Assembly (NCBI RefSeq): GCF_964048965.1
Contig: NZ_OZ040189.1
Coordinates: 2,666,001 to 2,730,000 of the forward strand
Direction: 5' to 3'
DNA from: Tenacibaculum sp. 190130A14a
GTDB taxonomy: Bacteria > Bacteroidota > Bacteroidia > Flavobacteriales > Flavobacteriaceae
DNA length: 64,000 nt
Below are positions 7,690 through 17,500 of this stretch, piece after piece. Position numbers and translations under genes: made by a program. Within the stretch, counting starts at the first letter, position 1. Each line of letters starts with the position of its first letter. The notes beneath the pieces are model-generated. The model had not been told where the DNA came from. It made no database searches and saw only the letters and a program-made list of their open reading frames with translations.

Positions 7690-8397
7690 GGGGTGCATTT
7701 GATCCTTAATATAGTTATCAAAATATTGCTGAATGGTCATTTTATGAGGTTCAAATTTTTCTCCTTTTTGAACAAATTTTTCAATAAAATCAATTCTAAA
7801 GTTTCTAAAATCATTTCTTAATCTACAAAATGCAACTAACAAAAAATTCCCATTGGTACTATATACAGCAAATGGCTCAATCTCTCTTTCTGTTTTCTCT
7901 CCTTTTGAAGAATTATATCTCATACTTACCACTTCAAAATGTATGATTGCAGATTGAATCTTCATTAAGTTATCACTTGTTTTAGTATAGTTATTATTTC
8001 CTCCAAAATAAACCCTCTCTGCTAATAATTCTACGTTTCCTTTTTGAGAATATCTTAGAATAGATTTTACTTTCTCTATAACACTAGAAATATTCTCACT
8101 AAAAGATTTGTCTTTATTTTTAAGTATTAATTGCTCTACTGTTATTAAAGCATTGGCTTCTTCTTCTGTAAACAAAACTGGAGGTAAATGATAGCCTTCC
8201 ATTATAGAATATCCTTTTCCTTCTTCAGTTACAATTGGAATCCCAGACTTCTCTAAAGCTCTAATATCTCTATAAATTGTACGTACACTCACCCCATGTT
8301 TTTCAGCCAAATATGTAGCAGTCACAATTCTTTTAGATTGCAATTGAGTAATGATTGCAGTTAATCTAGACAATCGAGGTTTTTCTTTATCTTCCAT
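7687..8397 (-). CDS. YafY-type transcriptional regulator (HTH_11 + WYL domain)
   Basis: 236 residues. The N-terminal winged helix-turn-helix (about 8-65: TATYLAEKHGVSVRTIYRDI) is followed by a WYL ligand-sensing domain (about 140-225; the signature region reads FAVYSTNGNFLLVAFCRLRN). The family senses small ligands or nucleic acids and usually regulates a neighbouring gene. The gene downstream on the same strand is the DUF4345 membrane protein, with a symmetric site in between. The protein ends in QYFDNYIKDQMHP. It is a DNA-binding repressor or activator; the direction of control is unknown. Confidence 0.9.
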   Translation of the reverse strand: MEDKEKPRLSRLTAIITQLQSKRIVTATYLAEKHGVSVRTIYRDIRALEKSGIPIVTEEGKGYSIMEGYHLPPVLFTEEEANALITVEQLILKNKDKSFSENISSVIEKVKSILRYSQKGNVELLAERVYFGGNNNYTKTSDNLMKIQSAIIHFEVVSMRYNSSKGEKTEREIEPFAVYSTNGNFLLVAFCRLRNDFRNFRIDFIEKFVQKGEKFEPHKMTIQQYFDNYIKDQMHP

Positions 8398-8440
8398 TGT
8401 ACATAATATAATGAAGTTGAAGTAGTATAAATGTAAGCAT

Positions 8441-8471
8441 AAAAAAACTCGTTACATTACTGTAGCGAGTT
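8441..8471 (-). terminator. Terminator of accA
   Basis: 11-bp stem (8446-8456 with 8461-8471, one G-T pair), 4-base loop, and on the minus strand a run of seven T (8441-8447). It lies 26 bases past the accA stop codon. Confidence 0.85.
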
Positions 8472-8496
8472 TTAATTGTTTATTTGAAAAGAAAGC

Positions 8497-9450
8497 TTAC
8501 TCTTTGTAGACTCCCATGTTTGCGTATTTATCCATACGTTGTTCTACCAAATCTGCTTCTGATAAATCTTTTAATTCATCATATGCTTTTAAGATCTGAT
8601 TTTTTACTGCTGTAAATGCTCCATCTCTATCTGAATGAGCTCCTCCTAATGGTTCTTCTATAATTTCATCTACTAAAGCCAACTTCTTCATATCATCAGC
8701 CGTTAACTTTAACGCTTCTGCTGCTAGTTCTTTATATTCCCAGCTACGCCATAAAATTGAAGAACATGATTCTGGTGAAATTACTGTATACCAAGTATTC
8801 TCCATCATATAAACTCTATCACCCACACCAATTCCTAAAGCACCACCTGAAGCTCCTTCTCCAATTACTATTGTAATTATTGGAGTTTTTAAACGTGTCA
8901 TTTCAAAGATATTACGAGCAATAGCTTCTCCTTGACCTCTTTCTTCCGCCTCTAAACCTGGATATGCACCTGGTGTATCTAATAATGTTACTACAGGAAT
9001 TCCAAATTTCTCAGCCATACGCATTAAACGTAATGCCTTACGGTATCCTTCAGGGTTTGCCATACCAAAATTACGGTATTGACGTGTTTTAGTGTTGTAT
9101 CCTTTCTGCTGACCTATAAACATAAAAGATTGATCTCCTATTTTACCTAAGCCACCAATCATAGCCTTGTCATCTTTTACGCTACGATCTCCATGTAGTT
9201 CCATAAAAGTATCTCCACATAAAGCTTTGATATAATCTAAAGTATATGGACGATTTGGATGACGTGATAATTGTACACGTTGCCATGGTGTTAAGTTTTT
9301 ATAGATATCTTTTTTAGCTTTCGCTAATTTATCTTCTATTTTTTTACATGTTTCAGTAACATCAACATCACTCTCTTCTCCTATTTCAAAACATTTTGCC
9401 AATTGATCTTTTAATTCTTTTATTGGCATTTCAAAATCTAAATATTCCAT
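8497..9450 (-). CDS. accA: Acetyl-CoA carboxylase carboxyltransferase subunit alpha
   Basis: 317 residues, the normal length. With AccD it transfers the carboxyl group from biotin to acetyl-CoA, the first step of fatty-acid synthesis. The helical N-terminus ([11 protein letters not shown]), the segment [12 protein letters not shown], and the core [19 protein letters not shown] followed by [17 protein letters not shown] are diagnostic of AccA. A TAnnTTTG-type box (TATGTTTG, 9502-9495 on the minus strand) lies about 45 bases upstream, without a clear -33 box. It is transcribed alone and followed by a hairpin terminator. Confidence 0.97.
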   Translation of the reverse strand: MEYLDFEMPIKELKDQLAKCFEIGEESDVDVTETCKKIEDKLAKAKKDIYKNLTPWQRVQLSRHPNRPYTLDYIKALCGDTFMELHGDRSVKDDKAMIGGLGKIGDQSFMFIGQQKGYNTKTRQYRNFGMANPEGYRKALRLMRMAEKFGIPVVTLLDTPGAYPGLEAEERGQGEAIARNIFEMTRLKTPIITIVIGEGASGGALGIGVGDRVYMMENTWYTVISPESCSSILWRSWEYKELAAEALKLTADDMKKLALVDEIIEEPLGGAHSDRDGAFTAVKNQILKAYDELKDLSEADLVEQRMDKYANMGVYKE

Positions 9451-9539
9451 TGTGTTTTGTTTGATTTCTTAAAATAGTTAGTCGTTTGTAAAGGCAAACA
9501 TACTAAAAATATTATACAGTTTAACGTTTAGTTTACACT

Positions 9540-10439
9540 CTATTTGCCTTTTATTTTCTTTTTAATTCGACTTGTATTCTTTAATATACCATTCAATAGA
9601 ACTACGCATAACACGATAATTGCTCCGTAGTAAAACTCTATATTCATTTGTTCTTTTTCTCCAAAAATTATCAAAGCTAATACAATTGCATATATAGGCT
9701 CTAAGTTAATGGTAAGCATTACTGTATATGGAGTTAAGTACCTCATTACATGAACTGATGCTATAAAAGCATATGCCGTACAAATACTACTTAGTACAAA
9801 TAAATACAACCAATCACTAGTTGGTAATTGAAAAAATTCTAGAGAAAAACCGCCTATTACTAGTAAGTAAATAGTTACTCCAAGTACACCAAATAATAAT
9901 TGATAAAATGAAATAACATCTGCCTCATATTTCTTTACGTATAATCCATTTAACACAGCAAATAATGCTGATAAAAAAGCAGAGATCAAAGCATAAATAA
10001 TTCCTAAGGTATATTGGCTCTCAAAATTAAAAATGATATACAGTCCACCGATAACCAGTAAACCTAACAAAATTTCAATCGGCTTCACCTTTCTTTTAAA
10101 AAAAAATGGCTCAATTAAAGAAGCAAAAAAAGCTCCTGTACTCATAGTTACTAAGGCTACAGATACATTAGACACCTTAATTGCTTTAAAAAAAGTAATC
10201 CAGTGTAGTGCTATTACAACCCCTGTAAAAGCGAAATTTACAAGTCCTTTTTTATCTACTTTGAAAGATTTCTTTTTAAAAATAAAGTAAAAAGCTATAA
10301 AAATTACTGCTAATAGCATTCTATACCAAACCAAAGGTATGGCGTCAATGGAAATCAAGGCTCCTAAAATTGCAGTGAAGCCCCAGATAAAAACAATTAA
10401 ATGTAAGTGTAGGTAATTTTTAAGTTTACTTCCTTGCAT
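9540..10439 (-). CDS. EamA/DMT-superfamily transporter
   Basis: 299 residues from the ATG at 10439; ten codons further upstream in frame belong to the overlap with the permease gene. About ten membrane segments in two five-helix EamA repeats are visible. The first begins HLIVFIWGFTAILGALIS. The last part contains YLTPYTVMLTINLEPIYAI, typical of drug/metabolite exporters of this superfamily, then a basic tail (RIKKKIKGK). The substrate cannot be predicted. The gene overlaps the LptF/LptG-type permease gene by 14 bases, so it is translated from the same message. Confidence 0.9.
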   Translation of the reverse strand: MQGSKLKNYLHLHLIVFIWGFTAILGALISIDAIPLVWYRMLLAVIFIAFYFIFKKKSFKVDKKGLVNFAFTGVVIALHWITFFKAIKVSNVSVALVTMSTGAFFASLIEPFFFKRKVKPIEILLGLLVIGGLYIIFNFESQYTLGIIYALISAFLSALFAVLNGLYVKKYEADVISFYQLLFGVLGVTIYLLVIGGFSLEFFQLPTSDWLYLFVLSSICTAYAFIASVHVMRYLTPYTVMLTINLEPIYAIVLALIIFGEKEQMNIEFYYGAIIVLCVVLLNGILKNTSRIKKKIKGK

Positions 10440-11511
10440 TGAAATATAAGTAAATAGCATAAGTTCCAAACACCATATTAGGAACCCAAACGTTTAACAA
10501 TGAATTAGCTCCTGCCACAGCTCCTAAAACTTCTGCTACTTTCAAAAAGAATACGTAGATGAACATTATGGTAATTCCTAATGCTAAGTTAACTCCCATA
10601 CCTCCTCTTCTTTTCTTATGAGCAAGCACTACCGCAATTAATGTTAAAATATAGCAAGCCACAGGTAAACTGGTTCTTTTATACAATTCAACCCAATAAG
10701 CATTTAAATTCTTTACTCCTCTTTCTTGAGATATTTCTATAAATTTTCTCAATTCTGGAGATTCCATTTCTTGAGGTACAATGGATTTATAATTCAAATC
10801 TTTTGGTGTAAAAGCAAATAGAGTATCTAAACTATTACCGCTAAAAATACTATCTCGCTCTTTAAATATCTTTCTTTCTTTCCAAGAGTATAATGTATAT
10901 AAACTATCTTCTTTATTCCAATTTATATTGTCTGCTGTTAACTTATACTTCAGTTTTATTCCATCATAGGTTTCTGTGGAAAAATTATATCCCGAGTTCC
11001 TTTCCAAATCATAATTTTGAACAAAAACATAAGTGCTATCATTTATTTGTAAACTAAAGTTTTTTACCGATTTATCTGAATATTTCTTCTTTTTCAAGTA
11101 CTTTTTCTCAAATCCTTTTTTCACCTTACTACTAGAGGGAACTACAAAATGATTCATAACAAATGCGACACTTGCTACAATGGTTGCTCCTACTAAATAA
11201 GGATATAAAAATCGTGTAAATGATATTTGTGAACTATTTATAGCTACAATTTCAGAATTGTTAGCCAGTTTAGATGTGAATAATATCACAGAAATGAACA
11301 AAGCCAAAGGCATGAAAGTATTGGCATAATAAATAATAAAATTGATATAATAGTCATTAACAACCTCAATAAATGTTAAGTTCTCATGTCTAAGAAACTT
11401 ATCTATTTTTTCTGCAATATCAATAGCTACCGCAATAGGTATTAAAATTAACAGCGTAAACAAAAAGGTTGTTAAATAACGTTTTAATATGTACCAATCT
11501 AGCTTTTTCAA
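10426..11511 (-). CDS. LptF/LptG (YjgP/YjgQ) family lipopolysaccharide export permease
   Basis: 361 residues. Three N-terminal membrane helices (starting KLDWYILKRYLTTFLFTLL) are followed by a periplasmic beta-rich domain (about 130-275) and three C-terminal helices, the LptF/LptG fold that with LptB moves LPS out of the inner membrane. F and G paralogues cannot be separated with certainty here. The start is a TTG at 11511: no ATG lies nearby, and the conserved KxLDxYI beginning requires it. It is 11 bases downstream of tgt and overlaps the EamA gene by 14 bases, so tgt, permease and transporter appear to be one operon. Confidence 0.9.
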   Translation of the reverse strand: MKKLDWYILKRYLTTFLFTLLILIPIAVAIDIAEKIDKFLRHENLTFIEVVNDYYINFIIYYANTFMPLALFISVILFTSKLANNSEIVAINSSQISFTRFLYPYLVGATIVASVAFVMNHFVVPSSSKVKKGFEKKYLKKKKYSDKSVKNFSLQINDSTYVFVQNYDLERNSGYNFSTETYDGIKLKYKLTADNINWNKEDSLYTLYSWKERKIFKERDSIFSGNSLDTLFAFTPKDLNYKSIVPQEMESPELRKFIEISQERGVKNLNAYWVELYKRTSLPVACYILTLIAVVLAHKKRRGGMGVNLALGITIMFIYVFFLKVAEVLGAVAGANSLLNVWVPNMVFGTYAIYLYFNARK

Positions 11512-11522
11512 CGAATACAGTT

Positions 11523-12653
11523 TTATAAACGTTTATTCATTTGTTTTACCATTCTATCTTTCCATTCGGTAAAATCACCAGCTAAAATATGCTTACGTGC
11601 TTCACGAACCAACCATAAATAGAATCCTAAATTATGAATAGATGCTATTTGTTTACCTAACATTTCTCTTGCAGAAAATAAGTGACGTAAATACGCTTTA
11701 GAATACATTGTATCTACATAGGTAATACCCATTTCATCTATTGGAGAAAAGTCATTCTCCCATTTTTTGTTTTTTATATTTATTGTACCATGAGCTGTAA
11801 ACAACATTCCGTTACGAGCGTTTCTTGTTGGCATTACGCAATCAAACATATCAACTCCCAAAGCGATATTCTCTAAAATATTAATTGGAGTACCAACTCC
11901 CATTAAATATCTTGGTTTATCTTCTGGTAAAATACTACATACCACATCTGTCATTGCATACATTTCCTCTGCTGGTTCTCCTACTGAAAGCCCTCCTATG
12001 GCATTCCCTTCTGCTTCAACTGATGCTATAAACTCGGCTGATTGCTTTCGTAAATCGGTATAAGTACTTCCTTGAACTATAGGGAAAAGTGTTTGATTAT
12101 ATCCATATTTAGGTGGTACTTTATCTAAATGGTTTATACATCGTTTTAACCAACGATGTGTCATATGCATCGATTGTTTTGCGTAACCATAATCACACGG
12201 ATATGGAGTACACTCATCAAAAGCCATGATAATATCAGCTCCAATTGAACGCTGAATTTCCATTACATTTTCTGGAGTAAAAAAGTGTGTAGAACCATCT
12301 ATATGACTCTTAAACTTCACACCCTCTTCGTTAATTTTTCTTCGTCCTGATAACGAATAAACTTGGTAACCACCACTATCAGTTAAAATACTTCGGTCCC
12401 AATTCATAAATTTATGCAATCCTCCTGCTTGTTCTAAAATATCCGTTTTTGGACGTAAATATAAATGATAGGTATTCCCTAATATTATATCAGGATTAAT
12501 TTCGTCTTTTAACTCAGATTGATGTACTCCTTTTACAGTAGCAACTGTACCTACAGGCATGAAAATAGGAGTTTCGATAGTTCCGTGATCAGTGGTTACA
12601 ACACCTGCACGGGCTTTACTTTTAGGGTCAGTAGTTTTTAATTCAAATTGCAT
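11523..12653 (-). CDS. tgt: tRNA-guanine transglycosylase
   Basis: 376 residues. The enzyme exchanges guanine-34 of certain tRNAs for preQ1 (queuosine pathway, same pathway as QueE in this window). Visible are ILTDSGGYQVYSLS, the active-site MAFDECTPYP, the substrate loop GGLSVGEP and the nucleophile region MFDCVMPTRNARNG. The usual zinc ligands CXCX2C near the C-terminus are absent: the corresponding segment (about residues 305-318) reads GITYVDTMYSKAYLRHL, while the later His (IHN, about 340) is kept. The ATG at 12653 is the start; the in-frame TTG three codons earlier lies inside a promoter-like box. Confidence 0.95.
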   Translation of the reverse strand: MQFELKTTDPKSKARAGVVTTDHGTIETPIFMPVGTVATVKGVHQSELKDEINPDIILGNTYHLYLRPKTDILEQAGGLHKFMNWDRSILTDSGGYQVYSLSGRRKINEEGVKFKSHIDGSTHFFTPENVMEIQRSIGADIIMAFDECTPYPCDYGYAKQSMHMTHRWLKRCINHLDKVPPKYGYNQTLFPIVQGSTYTDLRKQSAEFIASVEAEGNAIGGLSVGEPAEEMYAMTDVVCSILPEDKPRYLMGVGTPINILENIALGVDMFDCVMPTRNARNGMLFTAHGTINIKNKKWENDFSPIDEMGITYVDTMYSKAYLRHLFSAREMLGKQIASIHNLGFYLWLVREARKHILAGDFTEWKDRMVKQMNKRL

Positions 12654-12659
12654 AGTTGG

Positions 12660-12667
12660 CAAAGATA
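12660..12667 (-). promoter_or_regulatory. Candidate -7 promoter box of tgt
   Basis: TATCTTTG on the minus strand matches the flavobacterial -7 consensus TAnnTTTG and ends only six bases before the tgt ATG, which would make the message almost leaderless. No good -33 TTG at 19-23 bases upstream was found. Confidence 0.4.
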
Positions 12668-12707
12668 CGTATTTGGTTAAATTGTATAACTTAAAAGCTT
12701 CTTAAAT

Positions 12708-13532
12708 CTACTTTTTCCTTTTTCTTCCAAATTTGGATTGAAAATTAGATTTATGATTCGTCTTCACGTTCTTTTTAGGCTTTGATTCTGTCTTGGAAGC
12801 TTCCTCTGTTTTAGAAGAAGTAGCTACTAGTTTATTGATTACTTCCATTTCATGAGATGTTAATTCGCGCCATTCTCCCACCTTTAAATTTCCTAAATTA
12901 ACATTCATAATGCGGGTTCTTTTCAATTTCTTGACTTCATATCCCAAATATTCACACATTCTTCTAATTTGCCTATTTAAGCCTTGTACTAGTGTTATTT
13001 TGAATGTTTTCTCATTAATTCTTTCCGTTTTACACTTTTTTGTAACCGTTCCTAAAATAGGAATTCCATTACTCATTCTCTGTAAAAAACGATCATCAAA
13101 ACTTTTGTTTACAGTTACTATATATTCTTTTTCATGATTGTTTCCTGCACGTAAAATTTTGTTTACAATATCTCCATCATTTGTAAGAAAAATTAACCCT
13201 TCTGATGGTTTATCTAATCTACCAATAGGAAATAATCTTTGTGGATGTCCAATAAATCTAACTATATTCTTTTTCTCTTTACTATCTGTAGTACATACAA
13301 TACCTACAGGCTTATTAAGAGCAATATAAATTGTTCTAGGTTTAGATTTTAAAGGTCTACCATCTATCTTCACAACATCTCCTTCAAACACACGGTTTCC
13401 TAATTGTGTAGGCTTTCCATTAATTGTTACTCTTCCTTCTTTAATAAATCTTTCTGCTTCCCTACGAGAGCAAATCCCCGTACTACTGATATATTTATTA
13501 AGGTTTGTTGACGTTTCGTTTGATTTTTCCAT
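12708..13532 (-). CDS. rluF: RluF-type 23S rRNA pseudouridine synthase
   Basis: 274 residues. An N-terminal S4 RNA-binding domain (about 10-58, [16 protein letters not shown]) precedes an RsuA/RluB/E/F-family catalytic domain with the catalytic Asp107 in [13 protein letters not shown]. Segments such as [27 protein letters not shown] and [19 protein letters not shown] closely follow E. coli RluF, which modifies U2604 in 23S rRNA. The C-terminal tail is Lys/Ser-rich and disordered, common in Bacteroidota members. It lies upstream of tgt on the same strand with a 54-base gap. Confidence 0.88.
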   Translation of the reverse strand: MEKSNETSTNLNKYISSTGICSRREAERFIKEGRVTINGKPTQLGNRVFEGDVVKIDGRPLKSKPRTIYIALNKPVGIVCTTDSKEKKNIVRFIGHPQRLFPIGRLDKPSEGLIFLTNDGDIVNKILRAGNNHEKEYIVTVNKSFDDRFLQRMSNGIPILGTVTKKCKTERINEKTFKITLVQGLNRQIRRMCEYLGYEVKKLKRTRIMNVNLGNLKVGEWRELTSHEMEVINKLVATSSKTEEASKTESKPKKNVKTNHKSNFQSKFGRKRKK

Positions 13533-13547
13533 TACTACAAAGAAAAG

Positions 13548-13576
13548 AAAATCCTCAAGTTTTACTTGAGGATTTT
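13548..13576 (-). terminator. Terminator of the spr gliding operon
   Basis: Perfect 13-bp stem (13548-13560 with 13564-13576), 3-base loop, and on the minus strand a T-rich tail (13541-13551). It lies 24 bases after the sprF stop codon and just before the rluF start. Confidence 0.88.
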
Positions 13577-13599
13577 TCTCGATTTATTGTTTATTATTT

Positions 13600-14553
13600 C
13601 TAAAAAATAATCATTTTTTGTGTACAACGTGCTAAACTAGGTCTTCTTTCATAATCAAAACCTAAAGTTATCATATGTGTACCATAATTAAAGTCTTGTG
13701 TTTTGTTTACATTAATACTAAAACCATAAGACATATAAAGGCTTCCCTTTTTTAATCCAAATAATGGCGCTATAGCGTTTGGTTGAAAGAATTGATCATT
13801 TAAGAAAGTATAACTTACACCTGCCCAAACATAACCATCGCTAATTCCTTTTCGTACCTTAACATTCATGTCTGTTCTTGAACGCTTATCAAATTCTCTA
13901 TATTCAACAAGCATCGATGGTTCTATTTCAATTTTTCTACCCATTCTTGCAAAAGTATATGAAGTAAAAACACTATACCTTCTTAATACATCTGGTTCAT
14001 TTGGACCAAAGGTTTCTTCTATCTTTTTATTAAGAATGTTAGATGCATTCACACTGATAGCAAAACGCTCATAACGATACAACATCCCCACATCAAAATT
14101 TGATTGGTGTACGTTTCTCGTAGGTTTTCCACTTCCTGTATTATCTTGTGAAGTGTCTTGGCGAAATTGTAAAAAATTATAACTCAATGCAAACGATAAA
14201 AAGCTATCATGTAAGTCACTTAATGTTAAGTGACTTGCAAATGAAACTTTTGCTCCTAATTGTGAGGTAAATCCATTTTTATCATTAAAAATTGTTATCC
14301 CTCCTCCAAAAGTATCTGCTAATCTAGCTTCAACAGTTAAAGACTGCGTATCTGGGGCATCTTTTACTCCTATCCATTGGCTTACCCCATTTAACCTAAT
14401 CTTAAGTCCAGAACCAATACCTGCATATGTTGGAGATATCAAAAACGGATTATCTGCTAAATGACTCACATATTGTGGTAAATTCATGTCTTGTGCATTT
14501 AAATTAACGCTGCACAAAATGATACTTAGTATTGCTATTATTCTTTTTTTCAT
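13600..14553 (-). CDS. sprF: SprF: PorP/SprF-family type IX secretion outer-membrane protein
   Basis: 317 residues. Signal peptide 1-20 (cleavage after LNAQ), then the PorP/SprF outer-membrane barrel: an N-terminal DMNLPQYVSHLADNPFLISP segment and alternating strands to the end. In Flavobacterium johnsoniae SprF is encoded directly after sprB and is needed to secrete the SprB adhesin to the surface through the T9SS; PorP of Porphyromonas gingivalis is its relative. The start is 11 bases after the sprB stop, so it is the last gene of the operon, followed by a strong hairpin. Assignment rests on family and gene order. Confidence 0.88.
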   Translation of the reverse strand: MKKRIIAILSIILCSVNLNAQDMNLPQYVSHLADNPFLISPTYAGIGSGLKIRLNGVSQWIGVKDAPDTQSLTVEARLADTFGGGITIFNDKNGFTSQLGAKVSFASHLTLSDLHDSFLSFALSYNFLQFRQDTSQDNTGSGKPTRNVHQSNFDVGMLYRYERFAISVNASNILNKKIEETFGPNEPDVLRRYSVFTSYTFARMGRKIEIEPSMLVEYREFDKRSRTDMNVKVRKGISDGYVWAGVSYTFLNDQFFQPNAIAPLFGLKKGSLYMSYGFSINVNKTQDFNYGTHMITLGFDYERRPSLARCTQKMIIF

Positions 14554-14564
14554 TCTATTTCTTT

Positions 14565-17500
14565 CTATCTATAAAGCGTAAAGTGTCCCATTATTTTTCT
14601 TCTCTGACCTGATAACTCTTTGTAATAAATTGTATACCAGTAATCTCCTGATGGTAAAGGCTTACCTTCATAATTACCATCCCATCCTTGTTGAACTCCT
14701 TTGAATGTAGTTATTTGTCGAGCATATCTATCATAAATAAATACTTCTATTTCATGATAATCTTCTACTTCTTCAGGATACCAATAATCAGCGTCTCCAT
14801 CTCCATCAGGTGAGAATAAGTTAGGTACGTTAATCGTAACATAAACTCCTTCTACCGTTTGTGCTGTAGGACAGCCTGTAATATTTCTAGTATCTCTTAC
14901 TACAATATTATACTCTTTAGTTTGTAAAATTTGAATTACATAAATATCATCTCCAATAAGCCCTAAATCTGGATATTCAGACACATTACTTGTTTCAAAA
15001 TCGCTTCCATCGTAACTAAATAAGTAATCTCCATTACCTCCAGTTGCTCGGATTATTAAGTGATTCTTCACTGAATGGTCTACAGTAAACTGTATTGGTT
15101 GATAATCTATAATATCTAATGGAGTTGCATTTGAATTATCAGAACATCCATTTGTTAAATGATTAACTGTTACTGTATATCCCGTTCCTCCAGGTACATC
15201 TATAAATTCACCATTTCTATTTCTATCAACTTCAACCCCAGCTCCATTATATAAAATGTACTCAACATCATTTTCATAAGCTGTATCTACTGAAGCTAAT
15301 AGAATATTTCCTGATGGACATGAATATTCAAAATCAATAGCTAAATCTAAATCAATTGGTGTATCAAAGGTATGTGTAACTGACGCAGATGGGCATCCAC
15401 CTCCACTATCTCTTACACTAATAAAGTAAGGGTTACCAGCTTGAATACCTTCTGCTGCACCTAACGTAATTGTATTTACATTATATGGAGTAGCTAATTC
15501 TACATTATTGATACTTACAAAATATGGTTGTGTACCTCCTTGAACATCAATTGTAATCGAAGCTCCTGGATCACTAACACATGTTTGCTCAACTGTACTT
15601 ACTATTTGAACAGTTAATTCTTCTGGCTCTTCTATTTCTACTTGAATTACTTCAACACATCCTTTAGTGTCTTTTACCGTAATTGTATAAACTCCTGCCG
15701 CTAAATGTTCAAATACGTTCGTTCTTACAAATTTATCAACTGGTTCAGTACTAATATTGTACTCATATCCTCCTGAAACATTTCCTCCTGTTGGAGTTAC
15801 TGTAATTGTACCGTCGTCTCCTCCAAAACAAGAAACATCTGTATGAGTTTCTGCTAATACTAATGCATCTGGCTCTCTAATTTCGTGTAGTCCAGTATCT
15901 GCCTCACAAATCTCTCCAGCTGGATTCGTACTTCTTACTCTTACTCCATAAGATCCTACAGGTAAGTCAACAAACATATTTGATGTTTGCCATACACCTG
16001 TTACTGGGGTACCGGTACCATCAATTAATAAGAATTCATAATTACCAAATCCTCCTACTGCATCTGCTGAAAGTACTCCATTTGCATCTCCATTACATGT
16101 TACAAAACCTTCAATAACACTTAATGTCGGCACTAACGCTTCATAAGCATCTACGGTAATAGTAAATGGATCAGAAATACACAATGCATTATCTCTTACA
16201 TAGAATTGGTGCACACCTGCATCTACATTGAATATGTTCGAAGCTACAAAGTTAACTCCATCCGTACTATACATATAAGTTCCTGTTCCTCCAGCTCCAG
16301 TTACTTCTACAACTGCTTGTGGACGATTACATGTAATGTCTGCAGTTATTTGTGCTGTAACATTCACTTTTGTAGGATCTACAATATCTATAGGCTGAAT
16401 TATTCCTTGACAACTAAATCCATCTTCAACCACAATTTGATACCCATTACCTTCTGGTAAGTTTGTAAAAATTGGTGAAGTTTGAGATGCAGTTCTAGTT
16501 CCATCAGGATATACTAAACTATATGTATAGTTTGGTGTTCCTCCTTGCACTTGTCCTCCTACTACATTAATCGCCTCTATTGTTGCAGTAACCTCTCCAT
16601 TACATACATTTGGTGTAATTGTAAAGGCTCCAGTAATAGCTAAAGGTGCATCTAATGTAAAGTTTATTGTCTCTGTACAACCTTCTGCATCTCTAACAGT
16701 AGCAGTATAATCACCTGCTGTTAATCCTGTTATCGTCGCATTAGCATTATAGCTTTGAATTGTTGTTCCAGTTGTATTGTTTACCAACTCATATTGATAA
16801 GCTCCCCAACCTCCAGCTGCAGATAATACTACTTCTCCTGAATCTGTTGGATTACAGCTTACATAAGTTAATTGATTATTTAATGTTAAATCAGCTGTTG
16901 GTTGTACAATAGTAAAGTTCGATGATTGAACGTTACAGAATGGTGTGTTTGGCATTGTAGCTACTACATAGTAATCTCCGGCTGATAAACCTCCAATCGT
17001 AGTTGTTACTCCTCCATTTACTGGACCTCCTGTTAAAACTGCTACTGGATTTCCAACCTCAAATACCTCATACGTATAAACATCTCCATATGGTGTACTA
17101 GCATCAAAACTTACATCTACACTTCCGCCTGAAGCTCCAAAACATGTACTCTGTAAGTTATCTGTTACTAAAGTAAACGTTGGCGCTGAACCTACTACAT
17201 AGTCTTCTGTATAAACACAACCTGTTACTGGGTGTGTTGCTGATATTGAATATGTTCCGGTAGCTAAACCTGTAAAAGTAGCCGAATCTGTTCCTAAAGC
17301 AACTGTTTGAGGTGCTGGAATCGTAAATCCTGCTGGTGCACTCACAATTGTATAAGTGATGTTAGCTATATCTGGCGTAGTTTTTACTGTAATATCTTCT
17401 CCTGTTGCACAATCAATTGCTTTTGTTTGTACGAATACTAAATCATCTATTCCTTCAAAAGCATTAATCGTTACAGTTTCTACATCTGTACATCCGCGAT

